DNA from: Ornithinimicrobium cavernae
GTDB taxonomy: Bacteria; Actinomycetota; Actinomycetes; Actinomycetales; Dermatophilaceae
DNA length: 64,000 bases
Direction: 5' to 3'
NCBI RefSeq assembly: GCF_003121625.1
Contig: NZ_QDDJ01000005.1
Location: 62,001-126,000, forward strand
The notes under the pieces were generated by a model. That model saw nothing but the letters and a program-made list of their open reading frames with translations, was not told the origin of the DNA and searched no databases. Below are positions 36,252-44,407 of the stretch, in pieces. Both the position numbers and the translations under genes were made by a program. Within the stretch, counting starts at the first letter, position 1, and every line of letters begins with the position of its first letter.

Positions 36252-37578
36252 GGGCTGCCCCCTGGGAGTTCGTCTCGGTGCTCGGCGGTGTGCCCGACTC
36301 GTCGTGCCGTTCCTCGCGCCAGTCCTCCGGGAGGATGTGGTCGAGCACGTCGTCGACGGTCACCGCACCGAGCAGGCGCCCCTCGTCGTCGGTCACCGGC
36401 ACCGCCACCATGTTGTAGTTCGCCATCAGGCGGGTCACCGTCTCCAGGGACGCGTCTCCGGGGACGGGCTCGAAGTCGCGGTCCACGATGGAGCCGATCG
36501 ACTGGTGGGGCGGCTCCCGCAGCAGCCGCTGGATGTGCACGATCCCCAGGAGCCGCCCGGTCGGTGTCTCCAGCGGTGGGCGGCAGACATACACCAGCGA
36601 GGCCACCGCCGGCGAGATCTCCTCGCGCCGGACCATGGCCAGTGCCTCCGCGATGCTCGCCTGGGGGCCCAGGATGACCGGCTCGGGGGTCATCATGCCG
36701 CCGGCCGTGTCCTGGTCGTAGGTCAGCAGCCGCCGGATCGGAGCCGCCTCGTCCGGCTCCATCATCTCCAACAGCTCCTCGACGGTCTCCGCCGGCAGCT
36801 CAGCGAGCAGGTCGGTCGCGTCGTCGGGCTCCATCACCTCGAGGACGTCCGCCGCCCGCTCCGCCGTCAGGCCGGTGAGGATCTCGATGCGGTCGTCGTC
36901 GGGGAGCTCCTCGAGGACGTCGGCGAGCATCTCGTCGTCCATGGCCCTGGTGACCTCGGCCCGGCGCTTGGGGGAGAGGTCGTGGATGGCGTCGGCCAGG
37001 TCGGCCGGCTTGCGGTCCTCCATGCTCTCCAGGAGTGCGTGGGCACCCTGCTCGGCCACCGACAGGTGCAGCCCCTCGACGTCGTCGATGGGCACCAGCA
37101 CGGTCTCGCCCCTGGGCCGGCGCAGCCGCAGCCCCGGACGGGACGGTGCCGGAGCGCCCTTGCGGCAGAACACCCGGGTCACCACCCAGTCGCGGCTCGG
37201 CTGCAGCTCCAGGGCCACGTCCTCGACGACGGCCGGCTCCGGCCCGGTGTCCCGGTCGATCATGACGCGGACGGGCCGGTCGAACAGCTCGGCGACCACG
37301 CTGGTCTCGCCCGGGCGCTGCTCGAAGCGGCGCATGTTCACCAGGCCGGTCGTGATGACCTGCCCGGCATCGATGGTGGTCACCCTGGTCATCGGGAGGA
37401 AGACCCGCTTGCGGCCGGGCACCTCGACGACCAGCCCGATGGACCGGGGGCCGGTGCTGCGGCGCCGCGTCGACATGGCGAGGACCACGTCGCGCACCCG
37501 ACCGACCTCGTCGCCGAGCGGGTCGAAGACGCTGAGTCCGACCAGGCGGGCGACGAAGACGCGGGGGTTGCTGCTCAC
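36244..37578 (-). CDS. cytoplasmic MgtE N-domain plus CBS-pair protein with PRC-barrel-like N terminus
   Basis: A 444-residue soluble protein. The N terminus (VFVARLVGLSVFDPLGDEVGRVRDVVL) resembles a PRC-barrel. The middle (about 190-300) is the MgtE intracellular N domain with repeated ADVLEELPDDDRIEIL and ADVLEVMEPDDATDLLAELP. A CBS pair follows (about 300-420). The membrane channel of true MgtE magnesium transporters is absent, so it is more likely a magnesium or nucleotide sensor that works with the DUF1003 protein. GTG at 37578 is preferred over 37581 because TATCCT lies 6 bases upstream. Confidence 0.85.
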   Translation of the reverse strand: MSSNPRVFVARLVGLSVFDPLGDEVGRVRDVVLAMSTRRRSTGPRSIGLVVEVPGRKRVFLPMTRVTTIDAGQVITTGLVNMRRFEQRPGETSVVAELFDRPVRVMIDRDTGPEPAVVEDVALELQPSRDWVVTRVFCRKGAPAPSRPGLRLRRPRGETVLVPIDDVEGLHLSVAEQGAHALLESMEDRKPADLADAIHDLSPKRRAEVTRAMDDEMLADVLEELPDDDRIEILTGLTAERAADVLEVMEPDDATDLLAELPAETVEELLEMMEPDEAAPIRRLLTYDQDTAGGMMTPEPVILGPQASIAEALAMVRREEISPAVASLVYVCRPPLETPTGRLLGIVHIQRLLREPPHQSIGSIVDRDFEPVPGDASLETVTRLMANYNMVAVPVTDDEGRLLGAVTVDDVLDHILPEDWREERHDESGTPPSTETNSQGAARV

Positions 37579-37584
37579 CACCGC

Positions 37585-37590
37585 AGGATA
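37585..37590 (-). promoter_or_regulatory. predicted leaderless -10 element of the MgtE/CBS gene
   Basis: TATCCT on the minus strand is 6 bases before GTG 37578 and 3 bases before GTG 37581. The common spacing selects the former as start. Confidence 0.55.
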
Positions 37591-37715
37591 GCGAGGGGAC
37601 CGTGGGCGGCCGCTGTGTGACCGACCTCACCGGCCGTCTGGGAATCTCCTGGTAGCCCGCGGCGCTGTACCCACTGAAGAGTCTTCACGCAACGAACAGG
37701 AGCACGAACACCCTG

Positions 37716-37838
37716 ATGGGTTTCCAGACCGGCAGCACCTATGACTACGCCACCCTCCGCGCCTTCCGCCACCGCCTGCCCGCGGATGTCGCACGCAGGG
37801 CCATGAAGCCGCGCAGGCGGTTCTTCGGCCTGCGCTGA
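37716..37838 (+). CDS. putative small basic protein, 40 aa
   Basis: ATG GGT TTC opens a 40-codon frame, MGFQTGSTYDYATLRAFRHR, ending RRAMKPRRRFFGLR. It is strongly basic at the C terminus. Codons mostly end in G or C, as in true genes here. An AGGAG lies about 13 bases before the ATG, slightly far. A terminator-like hairpin follows at 37862. I do not recognise a family. It could be a small DNA/RNA-binding or membrane-surface peptide, or a chance frame. Confidence 0.5.
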   Translation: MGFQTGSTYDYATLRAFRHRLPADVARRAMKPRRRFFGLR

Positions 37839-37861
37839 GTCCCAGCACTCGCCCGCACGCA

Positions 37862-37893
37862 CGGCCCGGACGCTCGGTGAGCGCTCCGGGCCG
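37862..37893 (+). terminator. imperfect GC-rich hairpin after the 40-aa gene
   Basis: CGGCCCGGA pairs with TCCGGGCCG and GCTC with GAGC, with a small internal bulge. It is followed by ATTCAAT. It ends the putative small gene just before the promoter of the next gene. Confidence 0.55.
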
Positions 37894-37902
37894 ATTCAAT
37901 GT

Positions 37903-37908
37903 CAGGAT
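37903..37908 (+). promoter_or_regulatory. possible leaderless -10 element of the GSP17M-like gene
   Basis: CAGGAT lies 6 bases before the GTG at 37915, and no ribosome site is present. Confidence 0.45.
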
Positions 37909-37914
37909 GGCTCT

Positions 37915-38565
37915 GTGACCAGCATCTCCAGCACCGGCCGCGGCCCGGTCAGTGGCCTGACCCTCGAGTACCCCATGTCGCTGGGTGTCTTCGACAAGTA
38001 CGAGGACGCCCAGAAGGCCGTCGACTTCCTCTCCGACCGGGAGTTCCCCGTCGAGAACTGCATGATCGTCGGCACCGACCTCCGCCAGGTCGAGCGCGTC
38101 ACCGGTCGCCTCACGACGGGGCGCGTGGCGCTGGCCGGCCTGGTCACCGGCATCTGGATGGGCCTGTTCGTCGGCCTCATCTTCGCCCTCTTCGCCCCCA
38201 GCGGCGACGCCTTCACGACCGTCCTGTGGTCCATGCTGTTCGGTGCGGTGTTCGCCCTGGTGTGGGCGCTGCTGGGGCACGCGCTCACGCGCGGCCGGCG
38301 TGACTTCACCTCGGTGTCGCAGGTCATCGCGACGCGCTACGAGGTGCTGACCGAGCACAAGTTCGCCCAGCGCGCCCGTGACCTCCTGGTCGAGCTGCCC
38401 GGCGGCCCGGGCTCGCTCACCCACCGGCCGCCCACACCCTCGCAGCCGCCGGCCCAGCAGCCGCCGTCGGCCCCGCCCCAGCAGCCCTCGGCAGGCCCCG
38501 GCGGCCCGCAGACGCCGCCCGCCGGGCCCGGCCACCGCCCCGGTCCGCCCGACCCGCAGGGCTGA
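37915..38565 (+). CDS. general stress protein 17M-like membrane protein with Pro-rich tail
   Basis: A 216-residue protein. The N-terminal domain (GVFDKYEDAQKAVDFLSDREFPVENCMIVGTDLRQVERVTGRL) is the GSP17M-like fold found in Bacillus stress proteins and actinobacterial homologues. Two membrane helices follow (about 70-95 and 102-123), then a DFTSVSQVIATRYEVL block and a 50-residue tail of Pro, Gln and Gly. GTG 37915 matches the leaderless spacing; ATG at 37975 would trim 20 residues. Function unknown. Confidence 0.82.
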   Translation: MTSISSTGRGPVSGLTLEYPMSLGVFDKYEDAQKAVDFLSDREFPVENCMIVGTDLRQVERVTGRLTTGRVALAGLVTGIWMGLFVGLIFALFAPSGDAFTTVLWSMLFGAVFALVWALLGHALTRGRRDFTSVSQVIATRYEVLTEHKFAQRARDLLVELPGGPGSLTHRPPTPSQPPAQQPPSAPPQQPSAGPGGPQTPPAGPGHRPGPPDPQG

Positions 38566-38617
38566 GCACGCGGCATACGGACGGAATGCCCTGCGGTGCA
38601 CGGAGGTTGGTGACGGA

Positions 38618-39637
38618 GTGAAGAAGATCGGGTTCCTGTCCTTCGGTCACTGGACCGACTCCCCGCACTCCCAGGTCAGGACGGCCTCCGACGCCCTGCT
38701 GCAGTCGATCGACCTCGCGGTCGCAGCCGAGGAGATCGGTGCCGACGGCGCGTACTTCCGGGTGCACCACTTCGCCCAGCAGCTGGCCTCCCCGTTCCCG
38801 CTGCTGGCGGCCGTCGGTGCCCGCACCGAGCGCATCGAGATCGGCACCGGGGTGATCGACCTGCGCTACGAGAACCCGCTCTACCTGGCCGAGGACGCCG
38901 GCGCCGCCGACCTCATCTCCGGTGGCCGGCTGCAGCTGGGGATCAGCCGCGGGTCGCCCGAGCAGGTCATCCGCGGCTATGAGTACTTCGGGCACGTGGT
39001 CCCGCAGGGCACCACCGACGCCGAGCTGGCCCGCGAGCGTGCGCTGCGGTTGCTGGAGGTGCTGGAGGGCGAGGGGTTCGCCGAGCCCAACCCTCGCCCG
39101 ATGTTCCCCAACCCGCCGGGACTGCTGCGCATCGAGCCGCACTCACCCGGACTGCGCCGCCGGATCTGGTGGGGTGCCGGCTCGCGTGCCACGGCCGAGT
39201 GGACCGCCCAGCAGGGGATGAACCTGATGAGCTCCACCCTGCTCACCGAGGACACCGGCGTGCCCTTCCACCAGCTGCAGGCCGAGCAGATCCAGGTGTT
39301 CCGCGACGCCTGGCAGCGTGCCGGCCACGACTGGGAGCCGCGGGTCTCGGTGAGCCGCAGCATCTTCCCCCTGGTCAGTGCGACAGATCACCAGCTCTTC
39401 GGGCTGCAGACCCGCAGCCAGGACCAGGTCGGTCGGCTCGAGGGAGGGTTGGCCAGGTTCGGCAAGACGTATGCCGCGGAGCCGGACCAGCTCATCGAGC
39501 AGCTGGCCGGTGACGAGGCCGTCGCGGCGGCGGACACCCTGCTGCTCACGGTGCCCAACCAGCTGGGCGTCGACTACAACGCCCACATCCTGGACAGCGT
39601 GGTGCGGCACGTCGCGCCGGGGCTGGGCTGGCGCTGA
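38618..39637 (+). CDS. LLM class flavin-dependent oxidoreductase
   Basis: A 339-residue TIM-barrel enzyme of the bacterial luciferase-like family. KKIGFLSFGHW, AVAAEEIGADGAYFRVHHF, RIEIGTGVIDLRYENPLYLAEDA and GGRLQLGISRGSPEQVI are the typical N-terminal half. The motif WWGAGSRATAEWTAQQGMNLMSS is in the C-terminal half. FMN is the likely cofactor rather than F420, though this cannot be settled by eye. GTG 38618 follows GGAGG by 11 bases. The substrate is not predictable and the neighbours give no clue. Confidence 0.88.
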   Translation: MKKIGFLSFGHWTDSPHSQVRTASDALLQSIDLAVAAEEIGADGAYFRVHHFAQQLASPFPLLAAVGARTERIEIGTGVIDLRYENPLYLAEDAGAADLISGGRLQLGISRGSPEQVIRGYEYFGHVVPQGTTDAELARERALRLLEVLEGEGFAEPNPRPMFPNPPGLLRIEPHSPGLRRRIWWGAGSRATAEWTAQQGMNLMSSTLLTEDTGVPFHQLQAEQIQVFRDAWQRAGHDWEPRVSVSRSIFPLVSATDHQLFGLQTRSQDQVGRLEGGLARFGKTYAAEPDQLIEQLAGDEAVAAADTLLLTVPNQLGVDYNAHILDSVVRHVAPGLGWR

Positions 39638-39650
39638 GTCCCCGGGTCGT

Positions 39651-41144
39651 CTAGCGCTGGCCGCCCGCGCGGACCCACGCCTCGACGTCGTCGGCCGTGC
39701 GGGGGAGCGCGGCGGACAGGTTGCGGCAGCCGTCCTCGGTGATGACGACGTCGTCCTCGATGCGCACCCCGATGCCGCGGTACTCCTCGGGCACCAGCAG
39801 GTCGTCGGACTTGAAGTACAGACCCGGCTCGACGGTGAGGACCATGCCCGGCCTCAGCTCGGCGTCCAGGTAGTCCTCGCGCAGCGCCAGCGCACAGTCG
39901 TGCACGTCGAGCCCGAGGTGGTGGCTGGTGCCGTGCACCATCCAGCGGCGGTGGAGCTGGCCGTGCTCGGGGTCCAGCGTGCTCTCCACGGTGACGCCCT
40001 CCGGCAGCAGGCCCCACTCGAACAGCCTGGTCGCGATGACGCGGATGGCCGCGGCGTGGATGTCGCTGAACCTGTTGCCCGGACGCGCGGCTGCCAGGCC
40101 GGCCTCCTGGGCCTCCAGGACGGCCTCGTAGACCCTGCGCTGGGTCTCGGTGAACGTCCCGTTGACGGGGACCGTGCGGGTCACGTCGGCGGTGAACAGC
40201 GAGTCGACCTCCACGCCCGCGTCGAGCAGGAGCAGCTCCCCGTCGCGGACCTCACCGGTGTTGCGGATCCAGTGCAGCGTCGTCGCGTGGTCGCCCGCGG
40301 CGCAGATCGAGTCGTAGCCCACGCCGTTGCCGGAGTGGCGCGCGTGCAGGCCGAAGACGCCCTCCACCCAGCGCTCGCCCCGCCCGCGACGGACCGCCTC
40401 GGGCAGCTCGGCCACGACCGCGTCGAAGGCCTCGGCGGTGGCGTCGCAGGCCACCTGCATCTGGTTGATCTCCCACTCGTCCTTGACCAGGCGCAGGGTG
40501 GACAGGAAGCGGGACAGCTCGCGGTCGGCCTCCACGGCGGCCTCCGCGTCGTGCTGCGCGGCCTGTGACCGGGCGATCTCGACGAGCTCCGACACCTCGG
40601 CGTCGGCCTCGGCCACCACCCGGACGGTCACCGCCCCGGCGTCCTTGGCGACCGCGTCGGACAGCTCGGACAGGTCGCGGGTCGCGACGCCCAGCTCGGA
40701 GGCCATGCCGGCCAGGGTGGGACGGCGCCCGACCCAGAACTCACCCACCCGGGAGTCGGCGAAGAACTCCTCGGTGTCGCGCCCGGCGAGCGGTCGGAAG
40801 TAGAGCACCGCCTCGTGGCCGCCGTCCTCGAGCGGGTCCAGCACCAGCACGGCGTCCGGCTCCCGGTCCGACCCGAGGCCGGTCAGGTGCGCGAACGCCG
40901 AGTGCGGCCGGAAGACGTAGTCGGTGTCGTTGCTTCGGACCTTCAGCCCACCCGCGGGGAGCACGAGCCGCTCCCCGGGGAAGGCGGCGGAGACCGCCTC
41001 CCGGCGCGCTGCGGCATACGTCGCGGCCTCGGTCGTCCCGGGCAGCTCCTCCCCGTGCTCAGCCCAGCCGCTGGCGATGAACCGGCGGAACTCGGGGTTG
41101 TTGGGGCGGCTGCGGTGCTCTGCCTTGTGCTGCTTCTCACTCAC
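39651..41144 (-). CDS. pepP: M24 family Xaa-Pro aminopeptidase
   Basis: A 497-residue dinuclear-metal peptidase that removes N-terminal residues preceding proline. The N-terminal creatinase-like domain (about 30-190) includes NDTDYVFRPHSAFAHLTG, typical of PepP. The catalytic domain carries metal ligands in LLLDAGVEVDSLFTADVTRT (two Asp), HHLGLDVHD (His), VEPGLYF (Glu) and IEDDVVIT (Glu). GTG at 41144 follows AAGGAT on the minus strand by 6 bases. It is divergent from the ThrE-family gene. Confidence 0.92.
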   Translation of the reverse strand: MSEKQHKAEHRSRPNNPEFRRFIASGWAEHGEELPGTTEAATYAAARREAVSAAFPGERLVLPAGGLKVRSNDTDYVFRPHSAFAHLTGLGSDREPDAVLVLDPLEDGGHEAVLYFRPLAGRDTEEFFADSRVGEFWVGRRPTLAGMASELGVATRDLSELSDAVAKDAGAVTVRVVAEADAEVSELVEIARSQAAQHDAEAAVEADRELSRFLSTLRLVKDEWEINQMQVACDATAEAFDAVVAELPEAVRRGRGERWVEGVFGLHARHSGNGVGYDSICAAGDHATTLHWIRNTGEVRDGELLLLDAGVEVDSLFTADVTRTVPVNGTFTETQRRVYEAVLEAQEAGLAAARPGNRFSDIHAAAIRVIATRLFEWGLLPEGVTVESTLDPEHGQLHRRWMVHGTSHHLGLDVHDCALALREDYLDAELRPGMVLTVEPGLYFKSDDLLVPEEYRGIGVRIEDDVVITEDGCRNLSAALPRTADDVEAWVRAGGQR

Positions 41145-41191
41145 GCGGCCATCCTTTCACGCCCGGGGACGCAGCAGCCCGGAGGAGTCCC

Positions 41192-41197
41192 TACGCT
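41192..41197 (+). promoter_or_regulatory. predicted leaderless -10 element of the ThrE-family gene
   Basis: TACGCT is separated from GTG 41205 by 7 bases. The divergent pepP promoter (AAGGAT, 41151-41156) lies about 36 bases away. Confidence 0.55.
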
Positions 41198-41204
41198 GGT
41201 CGGT

Positions 41205-42716
41205 GTGAGCGACGAGCCGAGCCTGCCCGACCTGCCGCTGGGGGGCGATGTCACTGGCCCCCAGGTGATCACCGGGCGGCAGGTGCGGGCCGTCCCGCGC
41301 GTCGGCAGAGCCTGGCGGCACCGCGCGCAGTGGGCGGTGCGCGGTGTCGGTCCGCCCACCGTGGCGATCGGCCTGCCCGGCAGTGACGACGCCGTCTCGC
41401 AGCGGCACGCGCGGGCCGTGATCGACCTGGCCCTGCGGGTGGGTGAGGCGATGCTCTCCACCGGGGCCTCGGCGGCCGACGTGGTGGCCACCGTGCTCCG
41501 CCTGGTCGGTGCCTACGGCATCCGTTCGGCCCACGTCGACATCACCTTCACCTCGATCACCGTCTCCATCCACCGCGGCCTGGACGAGGACCCGCTCGCG
41601 GTCATGCGGGTGATCCGGGTGCGCACCCGGGACTACACGCGGCTGCAGAACCTGCAGCTGCTGGTCGATGAGATCGCCCAGCCCCAGCCCGGGGAGGACG
41701 CGCCCGACCCCGAGGTCGCCCGGGACCGGTTGGCCGCGGTGCTGTCCGCGCCCCACCCCTACCGCCGCTGGCTGGTCACGGCGGGCGACGCCATGCTGGC
41801 GGTCGGCGTCGTTGCACTGTTCGGTGCCGGCCCGATGATGTGGCTCATCGCCGCCGTGACGACCGTCGTGGTCGTCGCGGTCCAGCGCAGGCTGACCCGG
41901 GCCGGGGTCGCCGACTTCCTCAACCAGGCCGTGAGCGCTGCCATCCCCACCATGGTGGCGGTCGTCATCTTCTGGACGCGCTCCAAGGGTTGGGAGATCC
42001 CCGGGGTCGAGTCACCGTCCCTGGTGGTCATCTCGGGGATCATCCTGCTGCTGTCCGGGCTGAGCGTGATGGGCGCGGCCCAGGACGCCATCGACGGCTA
42101 CTACGTCACTGCCTCCGCACGCGGGCTGGAGGTCCTGATCCTGACCCTGGGCCTGGCGGTTGGGGTCGCCACCGTCCTGGGCATCGCCTGGCGGCTCGGC
42201 ATCCCGATGGAGATCTCGCCCTTCATCTCCGTGGGTGGCATGCCGCTGCAGTCCACCCTGGCCGCCGCCGCGATCGGGGCGGGCTTCGCCTGGGCCACCT
42301 ACACCGGGTTCCGGGCCGTGTTGCTGGCCACGGCCATCGCGGCCGGGTCGTGGGCCGTCTACGAGCTGATGATCCTGGCGAGTCTGGGGCCCGCGGAGGC
42401 CGTGGTCGTCCCGGCGATCGTCGTGGGCGCGGTCGCCTATGCCGCCCACCGCCTGCTCCGTGTCCCCGAGCTGGCGATGGTGATGGCCGGGATCGTGCCG
42501 CTGCTGCCCGGCATGGCCGTCTATCGCGCGATCTTCCTCGGCATGGACAACACGGTGCTGCTGCCGCAGGCAGCGGCCGAGGTCGTGCTGGCGGTCTCGA
42601 CCGGCCTCGGCCTGGCCGGCGGGGTCTGGATCGGCCAGTACCTCGCCCGGCGCCGGTTCGGGCTCGACGTCGCCGCGCAGCGCGCCCGGATGCGCGCGCG
42701 AGGTGCCCCCCGCTGA
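41205..42716 (+). CDS. threonine/serine exporter family protein (ThrE)
   Basis: A 503-residue transporter. A cytoplasmic N-terminal domain of about 190 residues (AVIDLALRVGEAMLSTGASAADVVATVLRLV, then VDITFTSITVSIHRG) is the ThrE domain. It is followed by about ten membrane helices, including GIVPLLPGMAVYRAIFLGM in the C-terminal ThrE_2-like part. In Corynebacterium the family exports threonine and serine. GTG at 41205 is supported by the -10 spacing. A strong symmetrical hairpin lies 10 bases after the stop. Confidence 0.9.
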   Translation: MSDEPSLPDLPLGGDVTGPQVITGRQVRAVPRVGRAWRHRAQWAVRGVGPPTVAIGLPGSDDAVSQRHARAVIDLALRVGEAMLSTGASAADVVATVLRLVGAYGIRSAHVDITFTSITVSIHRGLDEDPLAVMRVIRVRTRDYTRLQNLQLLVDEIAQPQPGEDAPDPEVARDRLAAVLSAPHPYRRWLVTAGDAMLAVGVVALFGAGPMMWLIAAVTTVVVVAVQRRLTRAGVADFLNQAVSAAIPTMVAVVIFWTRSKGWEIPGVESPSLVVISGIILLLSGLSVMGAAQDAIDGYYVTASARGLEVLILTLGLAVGVATVLGIAWRLGIPMEISPFISVGGMPLQSTLAAAAIGAGFAWATYTGFRAVLLATAIAAGSWAVYELMILASLGPAEAVVVPAIVVGAVAYAAHRLLRVPELAMVMAGIVPLLPGMAVYRAIFLGMDNTVLLPQAAAEVVLAVSTGLGLAGGVWIGQYLARRRFGLDVAAQRARMRARGAPR

Positions 42717-42726
42717 CCGGACCACC

Positions 42727-42770
42727 GTATGCCGCTGGGCCGGGTCACCGGACCCGGCCCAGCGGCATAC
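42727..42770. terminator. bidirectional terminator with a 20-bp perfect stem
   Basis: Arms 42727-42746 and 42751-42770 are exact inverse complements around a 4-base ACCG loop. The base of the stem is the octamer GTATGCCG/CGGCATAC, one copy on each strand. It lies between two convergent genes (thrE and the lipoprotein), so it can end both transcripts. Confidence 0.85.
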
Positions 42771-42779
42771 CCGGGCAGG

Positions 42780-43463
42780 TCAGTCCTGCCAGGCCCAGGT
42801 GGACAGGAGGTCCTCCATGATGGGCTGGCTGGCCTCCTGCTGGGACTTGGCCGTGCTGAAGGTCGTCACGTAGAGGCGGTCGTTGTGCTCGGCCCACCAC
42901 TGGGTCTGTGCGACCTCGACGCCACCGGTCGTCCGGGTGAGGACGAAACCGTAGGCGTCGGTGCCGTCGATCTCGATGGGGTCGAGCATCTCGTAGTCAC
43001 CGTCGGCCCCGGCCACCTGCTCGGCGGCCGCCTCGATCGAGTCCGCGAGGTCGCCGATCGGCTCCTCGCTGGCGACCACGAGGTTGACGAAGAAGTCGTC
43101 GGTCATCTCGTCGTCCCGGACCGCGATCTCGACCTGCTGCTCCACCTGGTCGCGCACGTCCAGCCACCCGTCGGGCGGGGTGATCTGGAAGGCCCCGTCC
43201 GCAGCGGTGACCGGGCCGCTGGGGGCCGCCGTCTCCTCGGCCGCGTCCGTGGGCTCCTCGGTGGCCCCGTCGTCCTCGGGTGCCTCGGTGGTCGGTGCCC
43301 CGTCCGTGGTCGCCGGACCGTCGGTCGTCGAGGACTCCTCGGTGGTCTCCGCCGGCGGGGTCTGCTCGACCTCCGGCTCGTCGCCGCCGCACCCCGCCAG
43401 CAGCAGGGCGCTCAGGGTCGCGGTCACGGCCACGGCGCGGAAGGGGGTGGGGGTGCGTCGCAT
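42780..43463 (-). CDS. secreted lipoprotein with acidic Thr/Glu-rich linker (LpqN/DUF1795-like)
   Basis: A 227-residue lipoprotein: signal MRRTPTPFRAVAVTATLSAL with lipobox LLAGC (Cys25), then a disordered Thr/Glu/Asp/Pro stretch to about residue 85. A compact domain follows, starting AFQITPPDGWLDVRDQVEQQ and ending LYVTTFSTAKSQQEASQPIMEDLLSTWAW. The end pattern resembles the LpqN/LpqT and DUF1795 group, which binds hydrophobic ligands or aids envelope processes. Family assignment is tentative. The ribosome site GAGGAACC precedes the ATG at 43463. Confidence 0.78.
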   Translation of the reverse strand: MRRTPTPFRAVAVTATLSALLLAGCGGDEPEVEQTPPAETTEESSTTDGPATTDGAPTTEAPEDDGATEEPTDAAEETAAPSGPVTAADGAFQITPPDGWLDVRDQVEQQVEIAVRDDEMTDDFFVNLVVASEEPIGDLADSIEAAAEQVAGADGDYEMLDPIEIDGTDAYGFVLTRTTGGVEVAQTQWWAEHNDRLYVTTFSTAKSQQEASQPIMEDLLSTWAWQD

Positions 43464-43524
43464 CAGGGTTCCTCGGTCTGTGGGGGACTGCTCACCCGAT
43501 CCAGTATGCCGGGGGAGGCCTCAG

Positions 43525-43530
43525 TAGGTT
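43525..43530 (+). promoter_or_regulatory. predicted leaderless -10 element of the PHP gene
   Basis: TAGGTT ends 7 bases before ATG 43538. No ribosome site is seen. A GTATGCCG octamer (43504-43511) lies just upstream. Confidence 0.6.
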
Positions 43531-43537
43531 GAACGTC

Positions 43538-44398
43538 ATGAGGATCGACCTGCACACCCACTCCACCTGGAGCGACGGCACCGAGACACCGGAGCAGGTG
43601 GTCGGGGCGGGTGTGGCCGCGGGGCTGGACGTGCTCGCGCTCACCGACCACGACACGGCGGGCGGCTGGGCAGAGGCCGACCGGGCCGGTCGCGCGGCGG
43701 GCCTCACCGTGATCCCCGGACTGGAGCTGTCCTGTCAGAGCCGGGGGACGAGCGTGCACGTGCTGGCCTACCTGGTGGACCCCGACGGCGAGGTCCTCCG
43801 CGAGGAGATGCAGCGGGCGCGGGACTCCCGTGGCGCCCGGCTGCGGGCGATGGCCGACCTGCTCATCGCCGACGGCTACCTCGACTCCTACGAGCAGGTG
43901 CTCGCACAGCTGGAGGACGGGGCGACGGCGGGGCGACCGCACCTGGCGGACGCGATGGTCGCCGCGGGACGCTACCCCGACCGCAACGCCGCCTTCGCGG
44001 GGGTGCTGGGGTCGGGGTCGCGCTACTACGTGGGTCACTACGCCACCGACGTCATCCGTGCCGTCGAGGTGATCAGGGACGCGGGCGGGATGGCGGTGCT
44101 GGCGCACCCCCTGGCCGGCGCGCGGGGACGCGTCGTCGGTGACGACGTCATCGAGGCGATGGCCGAGGCCGGCCTGGGCGGGATCGAGGTCGATCACCGC
44201 GACCACTCACCCCGGGAGCGGGCGCACGCAGCGGCGCTGGCACAGCGGCTGGGCCTGCTCCCCACCGGCGCCAGCGACTACCACGGCGCGGGCAAGGTCA
44301 ACGAGCTCGGCGAGAACACCACGACCCCGGAGGTGCTCGCCGCCCTGCTCGAGCAGGGCAGCGGGGCGGCGCCGTTGGGAGCCGAGCTCAGCTGGTGA
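43538..44398 (+). CDS. PHP domain phosphoesterase (RNase AM/YciV-like)
   Basis: A 286-residue metal-dependent phosphoesterase. The PHP motifs are in order: DLHTHSTWSDG (I), LALTDHDTAGGW (II), IPGLELSC, then LAHPLAG (III) and TGASDYHG (IV). An insertion of about 90 residues between motifs (EVLREEMQRARDSRGARLR to SRYYVGHY) is characteristic of the YciV/TrpH type. Characterised relatives act as 5'-3' exonucleases on short RNA or as 3',5'-nucleotide bisphosphatases, so RNA turnover is the likely field. Confidence 0.9.
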   Translation: MRIDLHTHSTWSDGTETPEQVVGAGVAAGLDVLALTDHDTAGGWAEADRAGRAAGLTVIPGLELSCQSRGTSVHVLAYLVDPDGEVLREEMQRARDSRGARLRAMADLLIADGYLDSYEQVLAQLEDGATAGRPHLADAMVAAGRYPDRNAAFAGVLGSGSRYYVGHYATDVIRAVEVIRDAGGMAVLAHPLAGARGRVVGDDVIEAMAEAGLGGIEVDHRDHSPRERAHAAALAQRLGLLPTGASDYHGAGKVNELGENTTTPEVLAALLEQGSGAAPLGAELSW

Positions 44399-44407
44399 GT
44401 GCGGTGG

